Source: Eremomyces bilateralis CBS 781.70 (Eukaryota > Ascomycota > Dothideomycetes > Eremomycetales > Eremomycetaceae). Taken from it: 64,000 nt of DNA. How positions within the stretch are numbered: the stretch's first letter is position 1; every line of letters starts with the position of its first letter. Made by a program: the position numbers and the translations under genes. Location: NCBI RefSeq assembly GCF_010015585.1, contig NW_022985071.1:1-64000 (forward strand). Direction: 5' to 3'. The notes below the pieces were generated by a model. That model searched no databases and was not told the origin of the DNA. It saw nothing but the letters and a program-made list of their open reading frames with translations. This document shows positions 10,431 through 21,636 of this stretch, one piece after another.

Positions 10431-11221
10431 TCTGCATGTCTACCGCAGTTGGGTGATCTCGAAATGACGGGCGCCTCCCCCAGGCTCTCCACGTAATTTG
10501 CGGAGATATAATACTTCACGCAGGCGCAGTGTGAAGCTCATCTTCAATCTACTTCACAGGCGAGCATAAAACGACGAGGGAGACCATAGTACCAAAGTAC
10601 CTAGGCCAAGAACAATAAGCATTGTGGATGGAGAACATTGCCCAGTCACCGTTGCTTGGGGCAATCTTAACTGAGGAACGTCGAAAGAGAAGACTTAGAA
10701 CAGAAGCCGAAAACATATTACTCAGACTGATATGTAGACCATCCCAGGAAATGATGCCCTCCATTGGATGGAAATCCGCGCCACTCCCTCCTCCAGACTC
10801 CTGCTTTTATGCGAGGCCGAATAAACGGTTTACCCTAAGGGCCAGAAAAGATTCGTCTCCGGTGAGGTCAACTTCGTATAACTTCGTATATAGATTGAAC
10901 GCCGATGTACGAGGACCCCTTCTCAGCCGCCGAGCAACATCCCATCTGACGATAGGTTCGGATATTGATCCGAAGCGGGTGCCGGACAAATGACACAAGG
11001 TCTTGGCAGGGATTGATTTTGCGGTTCCCGGCAGGCCCGGCACCCAGGCGACAGATTTCGGGGCCCATCACTTTGAGAGGAGTCTGCATCAGTGTACAAA
11101 AACCGCATGTGTTATTGATTGAATTTCTCAACTAACACAAGTTTAAACACTGTTAAATATAAATGATGCTATCTAGGACGCTTAAAAGCTCTATATCTAA
11201 CAGATTCTAGGGGTTTCCGCC
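10431..11221. other. intergenic, no gene seen
   Basis: Upstream flank of the cutinase gene followed by unassigned sequence. A 10-bp direct repeat, ACTTCGTATA twice, lies at 10871-10890. No gene, RNA or terminal repeat was recognised. Confidence 0.45.
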
Positions 11222-11577
11222 TTAAAACCTCCAATCAGTTGTCCCTCTGTCTATCACGACCTGAAGCTTTTCAGGCATAGGATCAATGCGGGAATTGATC
11301 CATTCCTGCTTAACACCGTCCTATCCGTCTTTTAGAAGCTGTTACGTCTAGTTGGGCTCCCAATGGGTATATTTACGTACGTGTTGCTTCGTCGGTTGGA
11401 AACAGTCTCGACGATCGCGAGATCCGGAGATGATGCGCAATTGAAGTAGTGTTTCAGACCGTTTTGAGCCTTCAATTCCTTCACGATATTTCCCTTACTC
11501 CGTGAGGGCCTATGACCAGAACAATGGCCATGGGGTATAGACGTATAGTATACGGTAATTGACCCAAGCCTTGGCAA
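11222..11577 (-). mobile_element. Tc1/mariner transposase relic (DDE_3 type, 3' end)
   Basis: Read on the minus strand, two fragments in different frames match the C-terminal part of fungal Tc1/mariner transposases. The first, GLKHYFNCASSPDLAIVE, corresponds to the usual SPDLxPIEN block; the second, QEWINSRIDPMPEKLQVVID, corresponds to the FIN..V.SMP.RL..VI block near the end of these proteins, followed by a stop. The stretch between them is degraded and the N-terminal half is absent. It is an old plain DNA transposon remnant, broken by at least one frameshift. Confidence 0.7.
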
Positions 11578-11760
11578 TTCGTATACGAGTCTTATGCGAC
11601 CCGTACAGGTCGACGTCCGACGTCGGTAGCCGAGAACATATTAGGGCTAAGTGTTGTATCCTGGTATTCTGACCAAGGGCAAGGGACAACTTTGGTATTT
11701 GAACTAGGCCAGATCAGTCACAGAGATCACGTGACTTACTCACTGACTTGCACGGATCGC

Positions 11761-12303
11761 CCCACTCTCAGATGAACTTTCGTGTGAGAGTCACCAAGCC
11801 GGCCATTGAGTCTGCAGGTCGTCCCACCCTCAGATGAGTTTTCGTCTGAGAGTGCACGGTCCATAGAGGCACATTACATGACCCGCACGGTCCATACTAC
11901 TTCTCACACTCAGACGAACCTGCCAAAATGTATGCATAATGCATTAGGAATACATTTATTATAGCCCAGTTTCTAAAGATTTGGTATATAATGTATTAGG
12001 GATATGTTCGTAATTCATTTCTAACCTATTAGAAGAGTTCGCCCAAAGCTGTGTTGGTTCAGAATGCTTTCAAAATGCATTTGAAATGCATTCCGTTGGA
12101 ACTTACATCTTGCCCCCAAGGCTCCGTGTCCAAAGGTTGCGACGGCAGAGCACAGAACAGCTGGTATAAGGTAGTGTAAGAAGGAAAGTTCATCTGAGAG
12201 CGGGCATTGTCATCTGAGTGTGGATGGTCTGTGTCTTTCGGCAAAACATATGAGTTTATGACCGGGTTGGCGATTCTCATACGAAAGTTCATCTGAGAGT
12301 GGG
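11761..12303. mobile_element. palindromic MITE-like element with six motif copies
   Basis: The ends form an inverted repeat of about 46 bp (11761-11806 against 12258-12303): the outer 23 bp, starting CCCACTCTCAGATGAAC, are identical and the inner part has five mismatches. The core CACTCTCAGATGAAC recurs as three forward copies on the left (11761, about 11824 and about 11908) and three reverse copies on the right (about 12186, about 12209 and 12287). There is no coding capacity. This fits a non-autonomous DNA element whose motif copies are transposase sites. No target-site duplication is obvious at the chosen ends, and no autonomous partner is seen in the window. Confidence 0.55.
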
Positions 12304-13498
12304 CCGAACTGTAGACTCCAACACAACACTTAGACAGATCAATTTGTCGCGGCATTCCAGCCTCCGAAGCGGTCAACGTTGAAATTCTCGACATAGCTGA
12401 GAAACGGAAGGAATGACTGTAGCGAACCTGAAAAGTGAGATGTGCAATGTACGAAACAGGTACATGGTATGGAAGAAAAGTGGCAAGCTGTTAATGTTTT
12501 TCATGTTGTTTAATGCGACAATATATTAAACGGAACATGGTCTCAACGCGGCACGTGCAAGCTACCTCTGCGCCAGAACGGCTAGATTCTAGAAGGCTAG
12601 ATACGCCTTGCGTCACAATACGCTTCAATGAGACATAATTAAGGCTCGAGTCGGATGACCAGTTCTACACGGCCAGTTCTGGAGCAATTCACTATCTGGT
12701 CTCCTTCCCTGGTACAAGCCACTTGAGCTTGTGAGTCAATTTTGAACGCAAGTTGGTTCGATTCCCTTGAACAGTTGAATGCCGATGCTTTGACTTAAGA
12801 GGTTCTAATGGGTCCGATGCACCGCAGCCTGGCGACCAAAGTGTCACAGGAAAATTACCTTAGCTATATCTGCCCTTCTACTAGCCTCCTAGTAGGGGCG
12901 TCCCTTTTTGGGGATTTAGCTTAGTTGGTTACATTTGACACAAAGACCAAGTACCTTGGCATATCGTCGTGATAATTAGATCCTACAACCCGATGCATTC
13001 TCAATCATACATTGAACTCGAAGAAATTGCTAGTTTGATTAGAATCACTTGCTTCAGCAGATTCCAGAGGGGTCCCATTTGTTGTACTGTAGATATCGAG
13101 TCCTCAGAAAAGCCGTCTGCTTGCCCCTATCGGTCCCTTTCATCCTTCCTTTACGCGACTGGGCCAGAATATTCACAGCAAGAGGGAGAAGACTTGCTCT
13201 TTCTGGCCTATTATAATCGATTATGTTGAAAAGAAAGTAGATCGTCGTGATCACAGGGGCTGGGATATCTGTCAATGCCGGCCTAGTAGCAGTACATCGA
13301 TGCAGGCCACTCCAAGAACTTTCTCCCCCTTAGGCCTTTGGCTGGAAAAGGCTGCAGACAACTTCAGATTCAATAGCGTCGCTTGGTATAAGCGAGTATA
13401 GGTCTTAGACGCACTAGTGAGACTCATCGACATGATGCCAAATACCATCATTAACCCTAGATATCGCAGCTGGGTCAAGATGACTTTGGCACGGCGTC
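12304..13498. other. intergenic, no gene seen
   Basis: No convincing coding frame. A small hairpin (CTACTAGCCTCCTAGTAG, around 12877-12894) and a tRNA A-box-like string at 12914-12934 occur, but no complete RNA gene could be built. Confidence 0.45.
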
Positions 13499-14256
13499 TT
13501 AGGCGCCCTCGAGTTGCGTCGTAGGATCCGCGTCCGCATCAAGAGAACAATCGCACAGTGTCCACGAGCCATCCCGCAAAGCATCTCGAATTTTGCGTTC
13601 GTGACGATACCACCGCAGATTTCCTCTGTCCATTCCTGATAGCATATCAAAATGGTACTGTTGATGCTTCCTCTTTAATTTCTGCGCAAACGACTTGACC
13701 TTGACATCTATATTGTAGCGGTAGAGGTACTCGACGTGACAGGTGATATGGAGCCAATATAGCGGGTCCTCCAATGGATCGTCTAGTAGAGCTCCGATAA
13801 GAGAATCAAGAAGCGCTGGGAGCCGAGGAACGGAGGAAGTGAGAGATTTTGCGCCATGACACGGCCCGTTGAGAAATCAAAATGCTAGTCTTTGGCAGGA
13901 AGCAGGATGGTCTCTCCTGGTTCCGATATAGCGCCAACTAGACGAACTGATTGAGGATCTTGTACCTCATTGTCATTGGTTGGAGGCAGCAGTCGGCGCT
14001 GCGGCGTGTCGACAGTCGCGCTTCCAATCCTTGCTGGTGCCGAACTCAAGGTCCAGCCGAGCCGCTGTATCAAAACCTCAGCGGCTTCGTCCAGGTTATT
14101 GACTAGAAGATAGAGATGAAAGATTCCTGTCGGGATACCATAGCGTAGGAGGGCATCTTCAAACCAAATCACGTAAGGGATGTGATGATCGCGTAGGACA
14201 GTACAAGGCTGGTATCTAGCCCCTGTAAGTTCGAACTCACGCATAAGGGTTGTCAT
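13499..14256 (-). pseudogene. conserved fungal hypothetical gene, broken
   Basis: Two overlapping frames together read like one protein of about 250 residues from a family common in ascomycete genomes but without known function. The N-terminal part (MREFELTGARYQP, IPYVIWFEDALLRYGIPT) runs to ILLPAKD and meets a TAG where a Trp is expected, since the next residues HFDFSTG still fit. The frame then shifts near 13830 to PRLPALLDSLIGALLDDPLEDPLYW and finishes with YHFDMLSGMDRG and HERKIRDALRDG. One stop and one frameshift in an otherwise well-preserved sequence point to recent loss. The TAG is consistent with a G-to-A change, as RIP can cause. Confidence 0.6.
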
Positions 14257-15509
14257 CGCATTTCAAGATAAAGGCAAAGTGGCATAGGCGGCGGTAATTG
14301 AGGTCGGGTTGAGATTTGTGCAGTGTTGCAGTTCGACCCTAGCGTGTCGCTTAAGGCATTTGAGTTGAATTGTTCTTCGGTGTGAGCAGCTCGTGTCTCA
14401 TATAGGAACTTTGATGCGGTGGAAGAATAGTTGTGATGAATGGTATTTAACCGCCGCAGCTTTGACATGGTGGAAAAACTGACAACAGTCGCCGCAGGTG
14501 TCGCTGTAGTGAGGCTACACATGAACCTATCAGAGATCCACTTTGCTAACCACCACGATGATTTTAAACATGCAAAGCTTATTCTTAGCCGGCATTGGTT
14601 GAGTAGCATCCTCACCTCAACGGCTCAACCTCATTGGTACATAAGTCGAGATGACCAATAGCTTCAACCGAAATTCAAAGGCAAGAGGAGAGAGAGAGAG
14701 AGGTTCATACGCCTGTCAGGCCTCTCTGCGAGGCCAATGTGGGGAACTACCTAGGCTGCCTAATTAAATGTGTTAGTGCCTTGTGGCCTTGTGTCCCCAT
14801 TCCTCCGGTAGAGATCGGTTGACTTTGAGGATAGAAAACAAGATACGAATGCGAAAGTTAATAGAACAATAAATGAGGACATTGAGAAAGCATGAGAGCG
14901 AAGTTCCGGTTAGCCCTGCGGATGTCGAGCAGCGCTGGCAGTGCTCATCATGAAGTGAAGGGCGCCGACTTCTCCTTACCTACCGTAGCAACGGAAACCG
15001 GGTATAGGACAGTACAGAATAAATGCACCTACCTATGTGATAAACAAATGCTACAGCGCGAGAGCTATGGAACGACATCGGGCTGGGAGGAAGTTCACAC
15101 CGGGGGTGATTCATGAAAGCGATCCATGTCCCGTCCACATTGCGTACCGCTGCGCTTCAGGGATGCCATGCCATGACTTGACGTGACGACGACGAGAATT
15201 GACAAGACCGCCATTGGAAGCAGGATTCTGGACGAGGTTGGCTGATCGATAAAATCTTGTGCAGGAGATCCAAGGAAGATGAAACTATTGGGAGGTACCC
15301 GAAGACCACGCGATGAAAATGCTACCTTGAGGAAGGAGCTCGACCGAAAGTGCATAATTACATGGGCCGGCGCGACTAGAGATGCGATGAACGATCAGAT
15401 ATCCACGACACATTTCACGTCACACAGTGTTAGTCCCCAACATTGAAGATTGGAAAAGCGCGCTATGCATTGCTATCCCTCATGGCTATGACATACAACA
15501 ACAGGCAAC

Positions 15510-15535
15510 AGGCAGGCAGGCAGGCAGGCAGGCAG
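15510..15535. repeat. GGCA tetranucleotide repeat
   Basis: About six uninterrupted GGCA units. Confidence 0.9.
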
Positions 15536-15613
15536 ATTGGTAGGCAAGGCGCGGTAGGTTCTCCCATCCCATCCCATCCCATCTCCAATATCGAACACCG
15601 AAATATCCCAGAA

Positions 15614-15642
15614 ACACACAACACACACACACACACACACAC
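15614..15642. repeat. CA dinucleotide repeat
   Basis: About 14 CA units with one interruption, in the long non-coding region. Confidence 0.95.
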
Positions 15643-17139
15643 CAGACGCATCCGACCAATGCAACACCCCGCGAACCAACCATAAGTAAAACACGCTCGT
15701 CAATGCCGCACATCCGTCCAGACCGAACCACATACACACCGAAATCAACCGACGGAAAGGGGAAAACAAACTCCGAGAATATCGCATCCATCCGATTCCG
15801 ACCATCCCGATTTCGGAGATCCAGTCCAGATCCAGGCGCATCGCATCGCATCGCAATCTTGCAAACTATAGTATCGTATCCCGAAAGCCGTCCAAACCGC
15901 ACCGACACCGGCAAGTTCGTTGGAAGAAGGCAAGGAAAGCGAGGCGAGCAGGATAGCAATAGAAACAGGGAAGGACCGCACCAAAAACGGAATGGATGGA
16001 TGGGATGGAATAGAGAAAATGTACAGGAGATGGACAGGCAAAACCACAACAACAAAGTCAGATGTCCGTTTCCTGGGAGATCGCAAACACCGTGCCGCAT
16101 GATGAACCAACCGAACCGAACCGAACCATTCCATGCTGCCATGCCGTTGCGAGAGGGAGATATAGAGGGAGAGAGGGGGGGAAGGATGCCGTCCATAGCC
16201 GGAAAGGCAACAACGCGCCGATGTCGAAATGTGCGCCTCGAAAACCACCGGAAAACCCCGCTCGTTTCGTCGACCATTTGCGCATATTGCATCCCGATGT
16301 AAGTCATCCTCGACGTACATAAGAAAGAAAAAAAGCCCCGGATATTTGCCATGTTGGTTTCGCCATCCCGTTGTTTTCAATCGGTTGCGGATGCTGGTGT
16401 GTTTTTGGACAAAGACAATACAGATATGTATGTGTATCGTCGCGGGGGGAGAGAAGGGGGAGGAGGGAAAAAAACAGAGAACTCCGGGTCCGATTATCCA
16501 GGATCATGAGTCGACGTGATCGTGAGATGAGGTATTTCGCGCAGAGAGTGGGAGAGAGGGAGGAAATAGACGAAAGAACATCGGAGACACCGGACAGCCG
16601 TGGCATGCAGAAAAACCCAAAGGAAACGCAACCCAAGAAAACACAACTGCGAGATCGAACGGTTGATACAAATCCACCTTAATCGATCTTCCTAGTTCCC
16701 CACCATGATGCAATTCTATTTCGATGTTTTATTTTTTGTCTTGGAGAAAATCAAAGACTCGCTCGTAGTCCCCGTTTCATGATTTGAATATTGAATCGTG
16801 ATAAAAACGCCGTTGCAGTCCAAGACAGACTTCGTGATATCACCCGTGGTTTAAAGGTGTCGTCGTTCCCGATATCGAATAAAGAGATAGGGGAAAGTAA
16901 AGGTATACTTTGTACAGGTCGGAGAGAATCGAAGAGGAAGGCGACCGAGAACGGTGGAGGATCGTCCGAGAGGCCAGGGAGGGAAGACGCGGATACACCA
17001 GCGCGAAGTCTTAGCAACACAGAACGCTTAGGGTCATGAAACGGACATCGGAAAGGATTAAATTGGCGGATCGATGGAAGATCGATGGAAGATCGATGGG
17101 TGGATTTGACCCGGCCGTCGCAAAGTCCAAGGACGGACA

Positions 17140-17817
17140 TTACCAAACCCGTCCAACCATCTGTCTTGCAGGCGAGATAGATGGAGGAGGGCTTGCGATG
17201 TTGCGAGTGGCTGGATTGACGATCGGGATGGCCTTGCCAGAGGAGCGTTGTGCGATTGGCTGGTGTATCTTTGTCGATGATGGATGTTGCGATGAGAGGG
17301 ATTGTAGGTAGGTCGAAGCGGGAAGCATGAAGGCGGGTGTAGGTTGGAGTTGATGTTGCAGAGGCGATTGCTCGGGGGAGCCGCTGGATAGCGACGAACG
17401 ATCGGATCCGGAGGAGTGCATGGAGGTGAGCTGATTGAGAATTGCGGTCAGCATCATCGACTCGAAAAGCGCGGTATCATCACGTTGCATCGGGAGAATT
17501 CCTGCACATACATCCTCATCGGTCAACAAGCTAAACGGACAGAACAGCTCGTCGTCTTCCAGGTCGAAGGACCGTGCGGCTTCGAAGTTCAATCGGTACG
17601 CACTCACGGCGGCTGCCTCCACGATGTCTTTGTGTGTACGCGCCACCCGCATTTGCTGCTGTTGCTGCTGTTTGTGATGATGCGCGGCTGACGACATGCG
17701 CGGTGCTCGTCTTGAACGACCACCGTGGTGATTGTGCGAGTGAGCGGCATGTCCCGAGTGCGAGTGATGTTGTTGGTGAGGCGGCGGAGCACCGAAGAAA
17801 AGGCCGTGATTCGACAT
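17140..17817 (-). CDS. His/Gln-rich conserved fungal protein of unknown function
   Basis: Single frame of about 225 residues starting MSNHGLFFGAPPPHQQHH. A His-rich N-terminus (several HH and HSH runs) leads to a basic RSRRAPRMSS segment and a short polyQ run encoded by a CAG/CAA stretch. Then comes the best-conserved-looking block, SAYRLNFEAARSFDLEDDELFCPFSLLTDEDV, which in part resembles uncharacterised Eurotiales proteins. The C-terminal half is Ser/Pro/Gln-rich (SSGSDRSSLSSGSPEQ, QHQLQPTPAFMLPAS). There is no membrane segment, signal peptide or catalytic motif. Composition suggests a nuclear or regulatory protein, which is inference. It is isolated between two long non-coding stretches, as is common for genes with long untranslated leaders. 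Confidence 0.6.
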   Translation of the reverse strand: MSNHGLFFGAPPPHQQHHSHSGHAAHSHNHHGGRSRRAPRMSSAAHHHKQQQQQQMRVARTHKDIVEAAAVSAYRLNFEAARSFDLEDDELFCPFSLLTDEDVCAGILPMQRDDTALFESMMLTAILNQLTSMHSSGSDRSSLSSGSPEQSPLQHQLQPTPAFMLPASTYLQSLSSQHPSSTKIHQPIAQRSSGKAIPIVNPATRNIASPPPSISPARQMVGRVW

Positions 17818-20800
17818 GCGGGCGATTTCGGGGGGTGAGGGTTATCGAGCGAAAGCCAGCGTGGGAGTTGTCGATAGCGATGTTAATGTCGATGTGAATT
17901 TGGAAGATGTTGGGAAGGTTGTGAATGGAAAATGCGGGATGTTTGGCGGATGGCGGTGAGAGTGGGAGAGAAGTGGTGAGTGGACAAAGAGAATGAGAGA
18001 GTGGGAGAGAGAGATGAGTGGTCGAGTTGGAGTCTGCGGTGGTTCGGTGGTGGGAGGATTTGAGGAGAAGTGCGGCTGTGGTCTGTGTGGCCGGCGGGTC
18101 CCGTGATCCAGGGCAGTCTGTCCACTGTCCAGTCACTGCAGAGTCAGGTGCCTGGGCCAGTGGAATGACGCCAACGAAGTGAACGAACAGCCAAGTCCGG
18201 AACCGGAACCGGAGAGAGTAACGAGCTGCAGATTACAATGCGATGGTAATCTAGCAATGACGCCAATGAAAAACGATTGTTATAGATGGTGAAGTCACTC
18301 CCATAAAGATGAAGAATGTGAGTGGAGCGAAATGCGGAGAGGAGGCGAGAAAGGCGACGAAGAAGCACGTTGTTTCAAGATGAAGCTGGACTTGATGGAG
18401 GCAGGAGAGCGGCGGCAGGAGAGAGCGAGATGCTGCTGCAGACGGGCGGGTTTTTGCCTTCTGGGGGTTGATGATTCGACAGTTCGTGCTAAGGCCTTTT
18501 GAGTTTTGACTAGGGGGATTCCATCAATCTGATTGGATCTACACTATCATGAAGCGCCTCGATTCTCATCTCACTCCCGATTTCCTGCTTCCAGCCTTGC
18601 GCAGCCAGCATTCATCCAGCAATTAACCAGCATTCCACCAGCATCCCACGATTTGGCTCTTGGATTCGCACCTGTTCCAAACCTTCACTTCGCGATTCCA
18701 TCATCCATGCACCTCCATTTCCAGTCCAACTCCACAAGTCCATTCCATTGGAGGCGGTGGACACGTTAGATCGCCACCTGATTGGTCTGCGGGGCAACTG
18801 CGGCGCCTACGCTTGCCTCGATGCGGCCACCCCCTGGTCGAGAGCCGGTGTCAAGTGCTCATTCATATCGGCACGCGGCAGGGGCGATGCATGCAATTGC
18901 CAATGGAGAACCGTAGCAGAGTGAAAAAAGATCTCAAGGTGGCAGGGCAAAATCCACAACAATCGAGCCCTCGCCCCGCTTTCCCTGCAGCTAACAATTC
19001 GCCCCATCTCAGGCTCGTCTCAAATTGCATCAATCGTCTCCAGGATCCAGTCGCGCTTTCCAACCTCCTCGTCGTCGTTGTTGTTGTTGTTGCCCTCCCC
19101 TCCTTGCTCGTCCTGTCTCCTGCAGGACTTTCTCTCGGTTTCTTCGAATAGAAAGCTTCCCTATGCACGCTAATTCAACCACCCAATGACCCTCAGCCTC
19201 CTTCGAAGGCTGAGAAACCTTAGCTTCGTTGCAGATGATATCGTGAGGTCAAGGGCTCAGCGATCGCCTTGTGAGCTGACACCCTTGCCTGCCAATCCCT
19301 TCAAACTGTCCGTCGCCTGCCATCCGTAAAACACTTGCAATTGGGCGGGTGGTGGCGTCCTCCGCCAATTGCGCGAGTTTCCTCGGGCGGCCTCGGCGTC
19401 CTGGCTCACCAAATTTGGGCGCTCCCAGACGCCATGAGCCTCCAACCGCTCCTGCGACCGCCCTGGCTGGTGCGTTGAGATCATGGAGCCCCAATGCCAT
19501 CATTGATCATGAATATTGGCATCGGAAACGGCCGAATGCTTCGTGACGACGATCGCGGGGTATGGCGGTTGAGATTCACGAGATCAACATTACTGTTGTG
19601 CCGTCTCTCCAGACATCGTCTTTGTTCGCAGTCCGAAGGAGATACGGGCGGATAAGATGAACCAATGACGAGATGAGGTTTCGACCCTCGATATCCTGTC
19701 GCAGACCATTCCAGAATCTGCCGATCGCGTGTCCATCTCTCCTCCGTCGTTTGTCGGACGACTTTGGTCCTTGGATCGAGTGATCGGCACGCCTAACAAC
19801 CCCAGGCAAGATCGTGACATGACCGATACTACATTCACGCTTTCAGAAGAAGTACACGGGAAATTCACGTCGTACGGCAGCAAACGGTAAGCTACGTAAT
19901 ACCGATAGCCGTCAATTGGCAATGGAATTGGAATTGAAATCACCCAATCGACTCGAGCTTTCTGCTGTTGCGTCACCATATCTCCACGCCTTCGGTACTT
20001 CATTATCACGAATCGCTCCTGTACTACGAGTCTACGAGTTCCCAGCCCCCAGTCCAGCAAGGAACATCGCAGCATCTCCTCCCCTTCCCTCGACGCCTGC
20101 CTTCATCATCCCCCCATGCCAGATCCAATTCGCCACCCCAAATCCCATGCTATTTCGCTATCTCCAATAACTCCATCCCTCCCCTTCGAAATCTGACGTG
20201 AGCAATATCATACCCTGGCGACATCTCCCAGATATCCAACTCCCCTTTCCCTGAGTCCCCCACAACCCCCAACCCGCATCCGATCCGAAACCCCTCGCTG
20301 CCGCCATCCGCGTTTCACCAGCCTCCAACCCCGCCTCCATCGGTAAATCCGCCAACCAACCACTGACTGTCGACGTTCCTGTTCTGGGATGTGATGCAGG
20401 CTCCCATCTACGGACATGCGAAATTCGCCGCAAGGGGCGGCAGGTATCCGTTGCAGACGAGCGGCATGTTTCGCGAGATGTTAGGCGGTTTGGAGATGCT
20501 AGGACTTTGTCATGCGTTCATGAGATCGGAAGTTCACTATACGTTAGTGGTGGTCGCTCAGTGCTGGTAGTTCATTGAAAACTCCTATCAAATCAAAGTG
20601 ACTGGCGTGATCAGATGCTATCGTGATACCCTCTACTCCGCACCGCGCCAGTGAATGCCGTTGGTATCCGTACGCATGAACCGAATCGTCCGACCAAGAG
20701 CTACATGTACCAGAATGTTGTTCGCGATACGCCTGCTCGTCGTCCGTTGTGCAGACCAGACTGATCGACCCCTTGCGCTCAGTAAGCCACCTTGATAGTA

Positions 20801-21636
20801 ATCTCGAGAAATGCAACGCAACGTCTCTCGAACCCCAGGACCAAGGCGAGTCCGAGAATTCGACATATCGCCCATCTCCCAATAATGCCTTACCTACGCC
20901 ATTTCTCGCCTTGTATAGCACTAGCGTGCGTTTCACATCCCCTAAACACGAAGCGGGGCAAGTTTCCTTCCTCTCCTCGCGACCCGTCCCAGCAGTCTAG
21001 CACCACTGACGCAACGGGTCAACGCAGAGGGCCGGTTGGGACGCGGATTCTAGGTTGGCCTTATCGCGACCCTTGCGTGGGTGAGTGTTGGGCTGTTGGG
21101 ACGTTATCAAATAGATGAATGGGCTGGGGTGGTCCCGGGACCTGGTGTGTGGATTGGGGATGTAAGGGGGAGGATATAGATGAGGGATGGAGGGGGTTAG
21201 GAGTGCGAGGTCTGGGGATCACTGATTGGATTCAAAGGGGTCTGGTGTTCTCGAAGTCGAAGGACGGTGGTAAATCAGTGAGGCTATGCACTGGACGACG
21301 GACTATATGGACCACTATGGGGAATATCTAGACTCAACCCAAGAAGCTATTGCTTGAAGGTCTTGAAAGGATTTGATATTATCTCTAATGGATGTTGACG
21401 GTCATCGAGAAGTAGGATGTCCCGATTTAGTCTGCAGCAATATTAAAGCATCTGCGCGTATCGAAGCGGGATCACTCGGACAATTGAACGGCAAGACTGA
21501 AGACTCCGTGAACAAAACTCCCGAACGAAGATAGACATTGTAAATTAGAATGGGTATCGCCAAAGCAGCCACATACAGCGCCAAACCCCCCGAATCCAAC
21601 ACCAAAACGCAATGCATTCCCTTTCACCAAAGCAAC
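17818..21636. other. long intergenic region, no gene seen
   Basis: About 3.8 kb. The first 300 bp or so, read on the minus strand, are pyrimidine-rich and look like the promoter or leader of the His/Gln-rich gene. The rest has scattered short frames without family resemblance and no recognised repeat or RNA gene. Its right end is the 3' flank of the cyclin C gene. Confidence 0.45.

Larger units (their letters stand above)
14257..17139. other. long non-coding region with microsatellites
   Basis: About 2.9 kb without a supported gene. It includes a GA run (14685-14702), a GGCA run (15510-15535) and a CA run (15614-15642). From about 15.45 to 16.7 kb stop codons are unusually sparse on both strands, giving long overlapping open frames (up to about 290 codons on the minus strand), but these are low-complexity and resemble no family. 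The right part may be a long 3' untranslated region of the minus-strand gene at 17140-17817. Confidence 0.45.

Noticed and set aside
10878-10890. Exact match to a 13-bp loxP arm (ATAACTTCGTATA)
   Set aside because: It is produced by two adjacent copies of ACTTCGTATA; there is no spacer and no inverted second arm, so it is not a recombination site.
12752-12770. tRNA B-box-like string GGTTCGATTCCC
   Set aside because: No matching T-stem, acceptor stem or upstream A box at proper spacing.
12914-12975. tRNA A-box-like string (TTAGCTTAGTTGG)
   Set aside because: No B box, acceptor stem or anticodon arm follows, so it is not a tRNA gene.
15486-16352. Minus-strand open frame of 288 codons
   Set aside because: Low-complexity, overlapped by equally long frames on the other strand, no family resemblance and no splice or start context.
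19590-20075. 161-codon minus-strand frame
   Set aside because: No protein-like pattern, family motif or splice context.
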